Of a stretch of 19,978 nucleotides of DNA, positions 6,992 through 13,907 are shown in pieces. Both the position numbers and the translations under genes were made by a program. Numbering within the stretch: the stretch's first letter is position 1; every line of letters begins with the position of its first letter. The DNA comes from Rhodobacteraceae bacterium UBA6236 (GTDB lineage: Bacteria > Pseudomonadota > Alphaproteobacteria > Rhodobacterales > Rhodobacteraceae), in the NCBI GenBank assembly GCA_002440945.1, contig DJWG01000095.1, positions 1 through 19,978 of the forward strand, in the 5' to 3' direction. The notes beneath the pieces were generated by a model. That model did not search any database, was not told the origin of the DNA, and saw only the letters and a program-made list of their open reading frames with translations.

Positions 6992-7867
6992 ATGAGGATG
7001 ACCTGCAAGAAGCCTGTCGCATTTCTGTTCGCCTGCCTGTTGGCCCTTTTCGCGACAGCCACCATGGCACGGGACATCGGCACGGTCGTGTCGGCCGATG
7101 CAGGCGCAACCCTCATCCGCCTGCAGAAGTCGGCGAAACTTGCAGCGGGAAGCGGGATTTCGGAAGGCGATGTGATCGTCACCAACCGCAGCGCCCAGGT
7201 GCAATTGCTGTTCCTTGACCAGACCCGGATCGCCATCGGGCCGAATTCGCGCTTCGTCGTCGAGGATATTACCCTGCGATCCAACGGCACGGCCCGGACA
7301 TTCGCGGTTTCGGCGGTCGAAGGGTCGTTCCGCTTCATCACCGGGAAAAGCCGGAAATCAGCCTATGCGATCAACACGCCCACCGCGACGATGGGCATCC
7401 GTGGAACCGCTTTCGATTTCGTCAGCCGCAAGCAGAGCGGGACCGATGTCATCCTGTTCACCGGCGAGGTGCGCCTGTGCGGCCGGGCCGGCAACTGCGC
7501 GATGGTGGCCGGGGATTGCATGGCTGTGCGGATGGATGGGGGCAGCAATTTCAGCGCCATGACGAAGAAGGGTCAGAGGCGCGACATGATTGCCGGCGGT
7601 TTCAATTTCGTCCAGGACCAGACCCGGCTGCGGTCAGACTTCCGCACCGCGACACGATCCTGCGGGCGCGATGCGGTGGTGCCGCGCGAGATCCGGCAAG
7701 GCAACCGCGAAGTGCGACCCGAACCGCCCAAACCCGAACCGCCCGCGCCCGAACCTCCGGCGCCCGAACCGCCCAAACCCGAACCGCCCAAGCCAGAGCC
7801 GCCAAAACCGGAGCCGCCCGCCCCGGAACCGCCCGACCCGGATCCGCCAGGGCCAGTTGTGGACTGA
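6992..7867 (+). CDS. Secreted FecR-domain protein with proline-rich (EPPxP)n tail
   Basis: A 291-residue exported protein. Residues 1-26 form a signal peptide (KK, then a hydrophobic core, ending near TMA). Residues about 29-185 are a FecR-type domain: GTVVSADAGATLIR, DQTRIAIGPNSRF, GSFRFITGKS and the typical NTPTATMGIRGTAFDF. Four Cys in the mature part (163, 169, 176, 224) could form periplasmic disulfides. Residues 244-288 are nine tandem pentapeptides, eight EPPxP and one DPPGP, ending VVD, reminiscent of the periplasm-spanning Pro-rich region of TonB. No anti-sigma helix or transmembrane segment precedes the domain and no sigma factor gene is nearby, so a classical FecR role is unlikely. 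The CHASE2 cyclase gene follows on the same strand 89 bp later. ATG 6992 has a GGGGG ribosome site; ATG 6998 is an alternative. Confidence 0.88.
   Translation: MRMTCKKPVAFLFACLLALFATATMARDIGTVVSADAGATLIRLQKSAKLAAGSGISEGDVIVTNRSAQVQLLFLDQTRIAIGPNSRFVVEDITLRSNGTARTFAVSAVEGSFRFITGKSRKSAYAINTPTATMGIRGTAFDFVSRKQSGTDVILFTGEVRLCGRAGNCAMVAGDCMAVRMDGGSNFSAMTKKGQRRDMIAGGFNFVQDQTRLRSDFRTATRSCGRDAVVPREIRQGNREVRPEPPKPEPPAPEPPAPEPPKPEPPKPEPPKPEPPAPEPPDPDPPGPVVD
7721..7855 (+). repeat. In-frame 15-bp tandem repeats coding EPPxP
   Basis: Nine consecutive 15-bp units encode EPPKP, EPPAP, EPPAP, EPPKP, EPPKP, EPPKP, EPPAP, EPPDP and DPPGP. The early units are nearly identical at DNA level (CCCGAACCGCCCAAA type), so copy number could vary by slippage or recombination. 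The last two units have diverged. Confidence 0.9.
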
Positions 7868-7897
7868 TGCAGAGGTGCTGCGCGACTGAAACCACCA

Positions 7898-7936
7898 GCC
7901 GGACCGGGGCACCGCTGCTTCAGTGCCCCGGCCGGC
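7898..7936 (+). promoter_or_regulatory. Strong GC hairpin between the FecR-like and cyclase genes
   Basis: A 9-bp perfect stem (7904-7912 with 7923-7931) is extended by a 5-bp stem (7898-7902 with 7932-7936) across one bulged A at 7903; the loop is 10 nt. No T-run follows, so it is not a typical terminator. Placed 20 bp before the cyclase ATG, it could attenuate transcription, act as a 3' barrier that makes the upstream message more abundant, or control translation of the cyclase. Confidence 0.6.
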
Positions 7937-7956
7937 GCATCGCTTCGGCCTGATCC

Positions 7957-10161
7957 ATGCACAAGTTCGGGTTCCTCGCTTTCGGCTTCCTGATGGTGGC
8001 GCTGGTCGCAGCCCTGCGGATCACCGATCCCTACCCCATCCAGTCGGCGCGGCTTTTCTATTTCGACTATCTGCAACAACTCCAGCCGCGCGCCCATGGC
8101 GATCTTCCCGTCCGCGTGGTCGATATCGATGAAGCCTCGCTCAGGGCGCTCGGACAATGGCCCTGGCCCCGGAACCGGCTCGCCACCCTGACCCAGCGCC
8201 TGACCGACGACTACGGCGCGGCGGTCGTGGCTTTCGATGTCCTGTTTCCCGAACCCGACCGGCTGTCGGTGTCACGCCTGCTTCTGGACCCCGCCGCGGC
8301 GCCGCTTTTTGCCGAACCGCCTTCGCCCGCGCTGGTTTCGGCATTCGACAACGACCAGGTCTTCGCCAGGGCCATGTCGGGGAGGAACGTGGTTCTGGGC
8401 ATTGCCGAGGGCCAGAATGGACAGTCCGCCACGACTTATGACAAGGCGGGCTTCGTCGAAATCGGCGCATCCCCCGCCAGCGGCCTTGTGCCGCTCCGGT
8501 CCACCACCGGTGTGCTTGCCGCGCTGTGGCGCGCCGCCGCAGGGATCGGCGGCATCAATGTCAGCCCCTACGACAATTCCGGCATCGTGCGCGACGTGCC
8601 TCTGGCCTGGCAGACCACCGCAGGCCCGCTGCCCAGCCTGTCGCTTGAGGCGCTGCGGGTCGCGCTGGGGGAAACCACCTACCGGATCGTCGGCCCGCCG
8701 ACTGCGGAAGGCGTGGTGTCAGAAATCCAGCTTGGCGATTTCGCGCTTCCCACCACATCGGACGGACGGTTCTACATTCACTACCGCGCCGATACGCCCG
8801 ATCTTTACGTCTCGGCGGCGGCGGTCCTTGCACCGGGGATCAGCACCCAGGTCCGCGACCGGCTGGAAGGCACCATCGTTCTGGTCGGAACCTCCGCCGC
8901 CGGGCTTCTCGATCTGCGCACGACCGCCTTGGGCGAAACGGTTCCCGGCGTTTCGATCCATGCGCAGGTGCTGGAACAGATCCTGTCGCACGACTTCCTG
9001 CGCCGCGGCGATTTCCAGGCGGGGCTGGAGCTTCTGGCCTTCGTCTGCCTCTCGGCGATCGTGGTCGCGGTCATGTCGATGACCGGCCCGATCCTGTCGA
9101 TGGTGGCGGGCGGGGTGGCCGCGCTGATCCTCCTCAACACCAGCTGGTTCTTCTTTACCCGCGGCGTGCTTTTCGACGCCACCTTCCCGATGGCGGGCGG
9201 CTTTGCGGTATTCCTGCTGCTGGCCGGCTATCAGTTCATCGTCGCCGACCGCGAAAAGCGCCTGATCCGCAAATCCTTCGTCCATTACGTCGCACCCTCC
9301 GTCCTGCAAGAGATCGAGAAAAGCGGCCACAAGACAGAACTCGGCGGCCAGATCCGCCCGGTCACGGTGATGTTCTGCGACCTGCGGAACTTCACGCCAC
9401 TAAGCGAGACGATGTCACCCCAGGCGCTGGTCGCGCTTCTGAACGGGCTTTTCAGCAGGTTTTCGGACTGCATCCTGAAGGAAAACGGCACCATCGACAA
9501 ATATATCGGCGATTCCGTCATGGCCTTCTGGAACGCCCCGCTTGAAACCCCGGACTATCACCGCCGCGCCTGCCGGGCCGCGCTGGCGATGCGCCGCGCG
9601 CTTTGGGAGTTCAATCAAGGCGCCCAGATGAAGGGCGATCCGCCCCTTGCGGTCGGCGTCGGCCTGGCTTCGGGTCCGGCCTGCGTCGGCAACATCGGCT
9701 CGTTGCAGCGCTTCAGCTATTCCGCCATCGGCGACACCGTCAACATCGCCGCCCGGGTCGAGGCGAGCAGCCGCCATCTGTGCTACGATCTGGTGATTTC
9801 GGACGAAACGGCGGCGGCGTGCTTCGGGATGGCCCTGCTGCCCGCCGGTCGGATCGCGCTCAAGGGCAAATCGGACCGCCTGCCGCTGCATCTGCTGGTC
9901 GGGGATGAAACCCTGGCCGCGACCGGGGAATTTGGAAGGTTGCGCACCTCTCACCATGCCTTGCTGGCGGAAATCGCCGCAACCGGGCAGATCCCGCCAT
10001 CCCGCTTGGCGCACTGCAAGGAGGCGGCGCTGCCGGTCGACGAAGGACTTGTCGCGTTCTACGACCGCCTGCCGCAGCGCATGGCGGATCTTGGGGCGGA
10101 CACGGTGCGAGAAGGCGCAGCACGGGTGTCCATCCACTTGGGCCAGTCGACGTTTCAGTAA
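7957..10161 (+). CDS. CHASE2-domain class III adenylate/guanylate cyclase
   Basis: A 734-residue membrane receptor cyclase. An N-terminal helix (about 4-20) is followed by a periplasmic CHASE2 sensor (about 25-345; VVDIDEASLRALGQWPWPR and GTSAAGLLDLRTTALG are typical), three membrane helices (about 355-430) and a cytoplasmic cyclase domain (about 465-640). Catalytic residues are present: metal-binding Asp475 and Asp519, Lys515 in DKYIGD, Asn596 and Arg600 in GDTVNIAAR. The second base-recognition position, Asp in canonical adenylate cyclases and Thr in class IIIb, is Ser589, so ATP is the likely substrate but this is not certain. About 90 further residues follow the cyclase fold. No good ribosome site precedes ATG 7957, which suggests coupling to the FecR-like gene or structural control by the upstream hairpin. 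The stop lies 4 bp from the 3' end of a convergent tRNA gene. Confidence 0.93.
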   Translation: MHKFGFLAFGFLMVALVAALRITDPYPIQSARLFYFDYLQQLQPRAHGDLPVRVVDIDEASLRALGQWPWPRNRLATLTQRLTDDYGAAVVAFDVLFPEPDRLSVSRLLLDPAAAPLFAEPPSPALVSAFDNDQVFARAMSGRNVVLGIAEGQNGQSATTYDKAGFVEIGASPASGLVPLRSTTGVLAALWRAAAGIGGINVSPYDNSGIVRDVPLAWQTTAGPLPSLSLEALRVALGETTYRIVGPPTAEGVVSEIQLGDFALPTTSDGRFYIHYRADTPDLYVSAAAVLAPGISTQVRDRLEGTIVLVGTSAAGLLDLRTTALGETVPGVSIHAQVLEQILSHDFLRRGDFQAGLELLAFVCLSAIVVAVMSMTGPILSMVAGGVAALILLNTSWFFFTRGVLFDATFPMAGGFAVFLLLAGYQFIVADREKRLIRKSFVHYVAPSVLQEIEKSGHKTELGGQIRPVTVMFCDLRNFTPLSETMSPQALVALLNGLFSRFSDCILKENGTIDKYIGDSVMAFWNAPLETPDYHRRACRAALAMRRALWEFNQGAQMKGDPPLAVGVGLASGPACVGNIGSLQRFSYSAIGDTVNIAARVEASSRHLCYDLVISDETAAACFGMALLPAGRIALKGKSDRLPLHLLVGDETLAATGEFGRLRTSHHALLAEIAATGQIPPSRLAHCKEAALPVDEGLVAFYDRLPQRMADLGADTVREGAARVSIHLGQSTFQ

Positions 10162-10165
10162 GATG

Positions 10166-10249
10166 TGGTGCCCGAGGCGAGACTCGAACTCGCAAGCCTT
10201 GCGGCGGAGGATTTTGAATCCCCTGCGTCTACCATTCCACCACTCGGGC
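10166..10249 (-). tRNA. tRNA-Leu (anticodon CAA)
   Basis: Read on the minus strand, the acceptor stem GCCCGAG pairs with CTCGGGC, followed by an A discriminator and an encoded CCA end (10166-10168). The anticodon arm GGGGA-TTCAAAA-TCCTC carries the anticodon CAA, which reads UUG. A long variable arm (CGCCGCAAGGCTTGCG region) marks a class II tRNA, as expected for leucine. The T arm GAGTTCGAGTC is normal. The gene is 84 nt with CCA and lies tail to tail with the cyclase gene, 4 bp apart. Confidence 0.96.
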
Positions 10250-10262
10250 CACCTGGAACGAC

Positions 10263-10291
10263 GATCTAGCGCCCCGGAGGGCGCCAGACAA
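10263..10291 (-). promoter_or_regulatory. Candidate promoter of the tRNA-Leu gene with an internal hairpin
   Basis: On the minus strand, TTGTCT (10286-10291), a 17-bp spacer and TAGATC (10263-10268) lie just upstream of the tRNA 5' end (10249). The spacer contains a perfect 6-bp GC stem (10269-10274 with 10279-10284, 4-nt loop). That stem could act as a weak terminator of the metallopeptidase gene that ends at 10315. Confidence 0.45.
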
Positions 10292-10314
10292 GCGGTATTG
10301 CGGATGGCATACGA

Positions 10315-11172
10315 TCAAAGCTGATCGGTGCCGAAGGTATTGCAGGCATCGATCTTGCCCGATTCCATGCCGCGGACCAGCCAGCGTTGCCGCTGCTCAG
10401 AGGTGCCGTGGGTGAAGGCCTCGGGCATCGGTGTGCGCCCGGCGTTGCGCATCAGGGTGTCGTCGCCGATCTGCTTGGCGGCATTGATCGCCTCAAGCAG
10501 GTCCTGACGGTCGATGGTGCCGAACTTCTGCGATGCCTGACGCGCCCAGATGCCCGAAAAACAATCGGCCTGCAGTTCGATCTTCACCGACAGTTCGTTC
10601 GAGACCGCCTGGTCGGACTGCTGGCGGACGCTGTTGACTTTTTCCAGGATGCCAAGTTCGTCCTGCACATGATGGGCGACCTCATGCGCGACGACATAGG
10701 CCGCCGCGAAATCGCCCCCCGCGCCCATGCGCTGCGAAAGCGTGGTGAAGAATTCGGTGTCCAGATAGACCTTCTGGTCGATCGGACAATAGAACGGACC
10801 CGTCGCCCCCGAGGCATTGCCGCAGGGCGAAGGCGTCACCTGCTTGAACAGCACCAGCGTCGCCGGATGGTAAGTGCGGTTCTCCCGGCGGAAAATGTCA
10901 GACCAGATTTCTTCGGTATCGGCCAGCGTCACCGATACGAACTCTCCGGCCTGCTTGTCGGCTTCGGTCAGCGGCACGTTCGACTCCACGACCTCGCTTG
11001 GGCCGCCCAGCTGACCATTGATCAGCGGCGTCACGTCGATGCCAAGGAAATAGCCGATCACGATAACAGCCAGAAGTCCGAAGCCCCCGATGCTGGCGCC
11101 GCCCGCGCCGCGCATGCGTGTCCCGCGCCGGTCCTCGATGTTGCTGCTGCCGCGACGGCCCTGCCATCTCAT
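10315..11172 (-). CDS. Membrane-anchored zinc metallopeptidase, YpfJ/KPN_02809 family
   Basis: A 285-residue putative neutral zinc metallopeptidase. The N-terminus MRWQGRRGSSNIEDRRG is the family signature and fixes the start at ATG 11172, although the frame is open to 11283. A single transmembrane helix (about residues 28-45) places the catalytic domain in the periplasm. The zinc motif HEVAHH is at 163-168, with a likely third ligand in the IELQADCFSGIWA segment (Glu199 or Asp203). The C-terminal HGTSEQRQRWLVRGMESG is also typical. Cysteines 117 and 129 could be disulfide-bonded. Substrates are unknown to me. Upstream it faces the YqaA/dsbB pair across 162 bp; downstream is the tRNA-Leu gene on the same strand. 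Confidence 0.92.
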   Translation of the reverse strand: MRWQGRRGSSNIEDRRGTRMRGAGGASIGGFGLLAVIVIGYFLGIDVTPLINGQLGGPSEVVESNVPLTEADKQAGEFVSVTLADTEEIWSDIFRRENRTYHPATLVLFKQVTPSPCGNASGATGPFYCPIDQKVYLDTEFFTTLSQRMGAGGDFAAAYVVAHEVAHHVQDELGILEKVNSVRQQSDQAVSNELSVKIELQADCFSGIWARQASQKFGTIDRQDLLEAINAAKQIGDDTLMRNAGRTPMPEAFTHGTSEQRQRWLVRGMESGKIDACNTFGTDQL

Positions 11173-11233
11173 CGCTGTCTTCCCCCGAACGTTGCGATCC
11201 GCCGCGATTCCGGCGGCGATCCTTACCGTAGTT

Positions 11234-11263
11234 ACAATAGCTTGTGTAACGCGCGGTGGCCAA
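11234..11263 (-). promoter_or_regulatory. Candidate promoter of the metallopeptidase gene, with dyad
   Basis: On the minus strand, TTGGCC (11258-11263), an 18-bp spacer and TATTGT (11234-11239). A perfect 6-bp dyad GTTACA/TGTAAC (11231-11236 and 11245-11250) overlaps the -10 box and could be an operator. A further CCGCCG/CGGCGG stem (11199-11204, 11211-11216) lies in the presumed leader. Confidence 0.4.
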
Positions 11264-11334
11264 GCCGGTTCCGCTTGACGCATCCCGTTCCATGCCCTAC
11301 CCCCCGCAACGGGGCTAAGGACAGGATCGGACAG

Positions 11335-11919
11335 ATGTTCCGCCGACTATACGAATGGACCCTCGGCTGGGCGCGGTCGCGGCATGCGCCAGCAGCAATG
11401 GGCACGGTTTCCTTTGTCGAAAGCTCGGTCTTTCCCATTCCGGCGGATGTGCTGTTCATTCCGATGTGCGTGGCGCGGCCCGACCGATCGATGCAATATG
11501 CCACCATTGCCACGATCACTTCGGTGCTGGGCGGCATTTTCGGCTGGGCCCTTGGCTTCTATGCCTTCGACCTGATCGCCAGGCCGATCCTTGAATTCTA
11601 CGGCAAGCTTGAAGCCTTCAACGCGCTGCGCGGCGAAACCGGGCAGATCGCCATCCTGGTGATGCTGGTCACCTCGGGCCTGACGCATCTGCCGCCGATG
11701 AAGGTCGTGACGATCCTGTCGGGCGTGATCGGCTTCAACCTGCCGCTTTTCATCCTTTCCGCCATCATCGCGCGGGGCGGGCGGTTCTTCGGCCTTGCCT
11801 GGCTTTTGCGGCGCTATGGCAAGGCGATCCTTGAATATATCGAACGCCGGCTGCCGCTGGTGGCGCTGGTGGTCGCGGTCCTGGTCGTCGCGGCGGTCTT
11901 CATCCTCAGGATGCATTGA
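11335..11919 (+). CDS. YqaA/DedA-like VTT-domain membrane protein
   Basis: A 194-residue inner-membrane protein of the VTT (DedA-like) superfamily, closest in pattern to YqaA. Typical features are SFVESSVFPIPADVLFIPM near residues 26-44, a Gly-rich helix VLGGIFGWALGFYAF (about 64-78), TSGLTHLPPMKVVTILSGV (about 120-138) and a last C-terminal helix (about 172-190). Members are linked to lipid scrambling and envelope maintenance, but the specific role is unknown. ATG 11335 is preceded by AGGA about 10 bp upstream; an upstream frame to 10387 is antisense to the metallopeptidase and is rejected. Its stop TGA shares its A with the dsbB ATG, so the two are translationally coupled. TTGACG at 11275-11280 may be its -35 box, but the -10 match is poor. 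Confidence 0.88.
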   Translation: MFRRLYEWTLGWARSRHAPAAMGTVSFVESSVFPIPADVLFIPMCVARPDRSMQYATIATITSVLGGIFGWALGFYAFDLIARPILEFYGKLEAFNALRGETGQIAILVMLVTSGLTHLPPMKVVTILSGVIGFNLPLFILSAIIARGGRFFGLAWLLRRYGKAILEYIERRLPLVALVVAVLVVAAVFILRMH

Positions 11920-12395
11920 TGCGGATAAGCTTCGGAAGCCGGCAGAAACTCGCGATCCTGGCGGCACTGGGATCGGCGGCCATGCTGATCGCGGCCTTCG
12001 CCTTTCAGGCGATGGGCTACGCGCCCTGCAAGCTGTGCGTCTGGCAACGCTGGCCGCATGGGATCGCCTTCGCCATCGGTCTTCTGTTCGTCCTGGGCAT
12101 CCGGGCGCGCCCGCTTGCGGTGTTGGGCGCGCTGGCAGCGGCGGCGACGGGCGTGCTGGGCATCTACCACACCGGCGTCGAACAGGGCTGGTGGACCGGT
12201 CCCTCGACCTGCACATCGAAGGATATCAGCGGCCTGTCGTCGGAGGAACTGCTGAACCAGATCCTCACCGCGCCGCTGGTCCGCTGCGATGAAATCGCCT
12301 GGCAGTTTATGGGCCTGTCGATGGCGACCTGGAACGCCATCCTGTCCTTCGTGCTGATGGCGATCTGGATCGCCGCCTTCCGCGCCCGCGACTGA
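11919..12395 (+). CDS. dsbB: Disulfide bond formation protein DsbB-like
   Basis: A 158-residue four-helix membrane protein that would reoxidise the periplasmic thiol oxidase DsbA and pass electrons to quinone. Both redox Cys pairs are present: CKLC (37 and 40) followed by VWQRWPH in the first periplasmic loop, and Cys98 with Cys123 in the second. The conserved HTGVEQGWW lies just before Cys98. Helices are at about 12-30, 46-60, 66-82 and 135-153. The ATG at 11919 overlaps the upstream stop (TGATG) and gives the expected N-terminus; TTG 11916 is less likely. No dsbA is adjacent. The stop is 5 bp from the stop of the convergent Lrp-type gene. Confidence 0.92.
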   Translation: MRISFGSRQKLAILAALGSAAMLIAAFAFQAMGYAPCKLCVWQRWPHGIAFAIGLLFVLGIRARPLAVLGALAAAATGVLGIYHTGVEQGWWTGPSTCTSKDISGLSSEELLNQILTAPLVRCDEIAWQFMGLSMATWNAILSFVLMAIWIAAFRARD

Positions 12396-12400
12396 AGGGC

Positions 12401-12850
12401 TTAGCGCCGCCCTGCCCGGCGCGTGGCAAGCATCAGGTTTGTTTCGGACGAGGTCACGCCCTCCAGGCGCCGGATCAGCGCCAGGACGGCATCGAATTCC
12501 TCAAGCGTCCGTGTGCCGATTTCCGCGATCAGATCCCAGCGGCCATTGGTGGAATGGACCGCGACCACCTCGGGCAGGCCGGTCAGGCGCGACAGGATGC
12601 GGTCGGTGCCGCGACCCTCGATCCCGATCATCATCAGCCCGCGCACCGGCATCGCGGTCACGTCGCCCCGCGTGAGCACGGTGAAGCCGACGATTTCCCC
12701 CCTGGCCGACAGCCGTTCGATCCGCGCCCGCACGGTGGCGCGCGACAGGCCCATCCGCGCCGCAAGGTCCGACAGCGACGCCCGGCCGTCGCGGCGAAGC
12801 TCGGCCAGAAGTCGGTGATCGGTATCGTCCAGTTCGGTCAATTGAAGCAT
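12401..12850 (-). CDS. Lrp/AsnC-family transcriptional regulator
   Basis: A 149-residue Lrp/AsnC-type regulator. An N-terminal winged helix-turn-helix (LDDTDHRLLAELRRDGRASLSDLAARMGLS from residue 7, recognition helix about 35-48) precedes a C-terminal ligand-binding RAM/AsnC domain (about 68-143) with the typical RWDLIAEIGTRTLEEFD segment. The frame is open to TTG 12925 and ATG 12874, but ATG 12850 is chosen because family members begin shortly before the LDxTD motif and because the longer form would cover the dyad at 12911-12934. The ribosome site is poor at every candidate start, so the start is uncertain. It is divergent from arginase and ornithine cyclodeaminase and is probably their arginine- or ornithine-responsive regulator; that is inference from position. 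Confidence 0.9.
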   Translation of the reverse strand: MLQLTELDDTDHRLLAELRRDGRASLSDLAARMGLSRATVRARIERLSARGEIVGFTVLTRGDVTAMPVRGLMMIGIEGRGTDRILSRLTGLPEVVAVHSTNGRWDLIAEIGTRTLEEFDAVLALIRRLEGVTSSETNLMLATRRAGRR

Positions 12851-12910
12851 CCTTTCGGCCAATAGCCCCGACATTTCGCGCAAAATGCTGGAAGAAGGCT
12901 GACACGACTT

Positions 12911-12934
12911 GGTCGATGATGGCAATCATTGACC
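12911..12934. promoter_or_regulatory. Candidate Lrp-type operator upstream of arginase
   Basis: Two 10-bp half sites, GGTCGATGAT and ATCATTGACC, form an inverted repeat with a 4-bp centre and 9 of 10 positions complementary. The element sits about 38 bp before the arginase ATG and 61 bp before the regulator ATG, where an autoregulated divergent operator would be expected. Protein binding is not shown by sequence. Confidence 0.55.
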
Positions 12935-12971
12935 TGTCCCCACCATTCGCCCCAGTGACCGGAGCCTCGAC

Positions 12972-13904
12972 ATGACCGCTCATCGCCCCTGCATCCTGAT
13001 CGGCGCCCCCATCGACAGCGGCCAGAAACGCGCCGGCTGCCTCATGGGCCCCGCCGCCTACCGCGTGGCGGGCATCCAGCGCGCGATCACCGATCTGGGC
13101 TACCCGGTCGAGGATTGGGGCGATGTCGCCCTGCCCGCCCTGCGCCCGGCCCTCTGCACCAACCCGGCGGTGCATTCGCTGGCCGAAACCGTCGGCTGGA
13201 CCGAGGCGCTGGCCGCCCGCGGGGCCGAAGCGATGAAGACCGGCTTTCCGATCTTCATGGGCGGCGATCATTCGTTGTCCTTGGGGTCCATCGCCGGGGT
13301 CGCGGGGCATGCGCGGGACGAAGGCCGCCCGCTTTTCGTTCTGTGGCTCGATGCCCATACCGATTACCACACGCCCGTCACCACACAGTCCGGCAACCTG
13401 CACGGCACACCCGTCGCCTATATCGCCGGGCGCGAAGGGTTCGATGCCTTCCCACCCTTTCCCGCGCCCGTCCCGCCGGAAAACATCTGCCTTTACGGCA
13501 TCCGTTCCGTCGATCCCGCCGAACACCACGGGCTTCTGGAAACCGAAGCCACGATCTGCGACATGCGGGTAATCGACGAACGCGGCATCATCGCCCCCTT
13601 GCGCGAATTTCTGGACAAGGTGGCGGCGGCGGGCGGGATGCTTCATGTCTCGCTCGACGTGGATTTCCTTGATCCGTCGATCGCGCCTGCGGTGGGCACC
13701 ACGGTTCCGGGCGGCACCACCTTCCGCGAAGCGCATCTGGTGATGGAGCTTCTGCACGAAAGCGGCCTCGTCACCTCGCTCGACCTGGTCGAGTTGAACC
13801 CCTACCTCGACGACCGCGGCAAGACCGCCCGCCTGATGGTGGATCTTGTGGGCAGCCTCATGGGCCGCAAGGTCTTCGACCGCCCCACCCGGACCGGAGT
13901 GTAA
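12972..13904 (+). CDS. rocF: Arginase
   Basis: Hydrolyses L-arginine to L-ornithine and urea in the cytoplasm, with a two-manganese centre. The 310-residue protein has all expected metal ligands: His100 in GGDHS, Asp127, His129 and Asp131 in DAHTD, and Asp229 and Asp231 in SLDVDFLDP. Glu274 in the [11 protein letters not shown] segment and the substrate-side SGNLHG segment (140-145) also match arginase better than agmatinase. ATG 12972 has GGAG about 8 bp upstream. The ornithine cyclodeaminase start lies 3 bp after the stop, so the two are co-translated and together convert arginine to proline. An Lrp-type regulator gene is divergent. Confidence 0.95.
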   Translation: MTAHRPCILIGAPIDSGQKRAGCLMGPAAYRVAGIQRAITDLGYPVEDWGDVALPALRPALCTNPAVHSLAETVGWTEALAARGAEAMKTGFPIFMGGDHSLSLGSIAGVAGHARDEGRPLFVLWLDAHTDYHTPVTTQSGNLHGTPVAYIAGREGFDAFPPFPAPVPPENICLYGIRSVDPAEHHGLLETEATICDMRVIDERGIIAPLREFLDKVAAAGGMLHVSLDVDFLDPSIAPAVGTTVPGGTTFREAHLVMELLHESGLVTSLDLVELNPYLDDRGKTARLMVDLVGSLMGRKVFDRPTRTGV

Positions 13905-13907
13905 GAA

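Noticed and set aside
7573..8157. Gly/Ser-rich minus-strand frame opposite the EPPxP repeats
   Set aside because: The GGSGxGGSG pattern is only the complement of the proline repeats. It has no independent support.
10387..11334. A long upstream extension of the YqaA-like frame
   Set aside because: It is antisense to the metallopeptidase gene and lacks protein-like features. ATG 11335 has a ribosome site and gives the family length.
12396..12413. Possible bidirectional terminator between dsbB and the Lrp-type gene
   Set aside because: The AGGGC/GCCCT stem is only 5 bp with an 8-nt loop and no T-run, and most of it lies within the end of the regulator gene.
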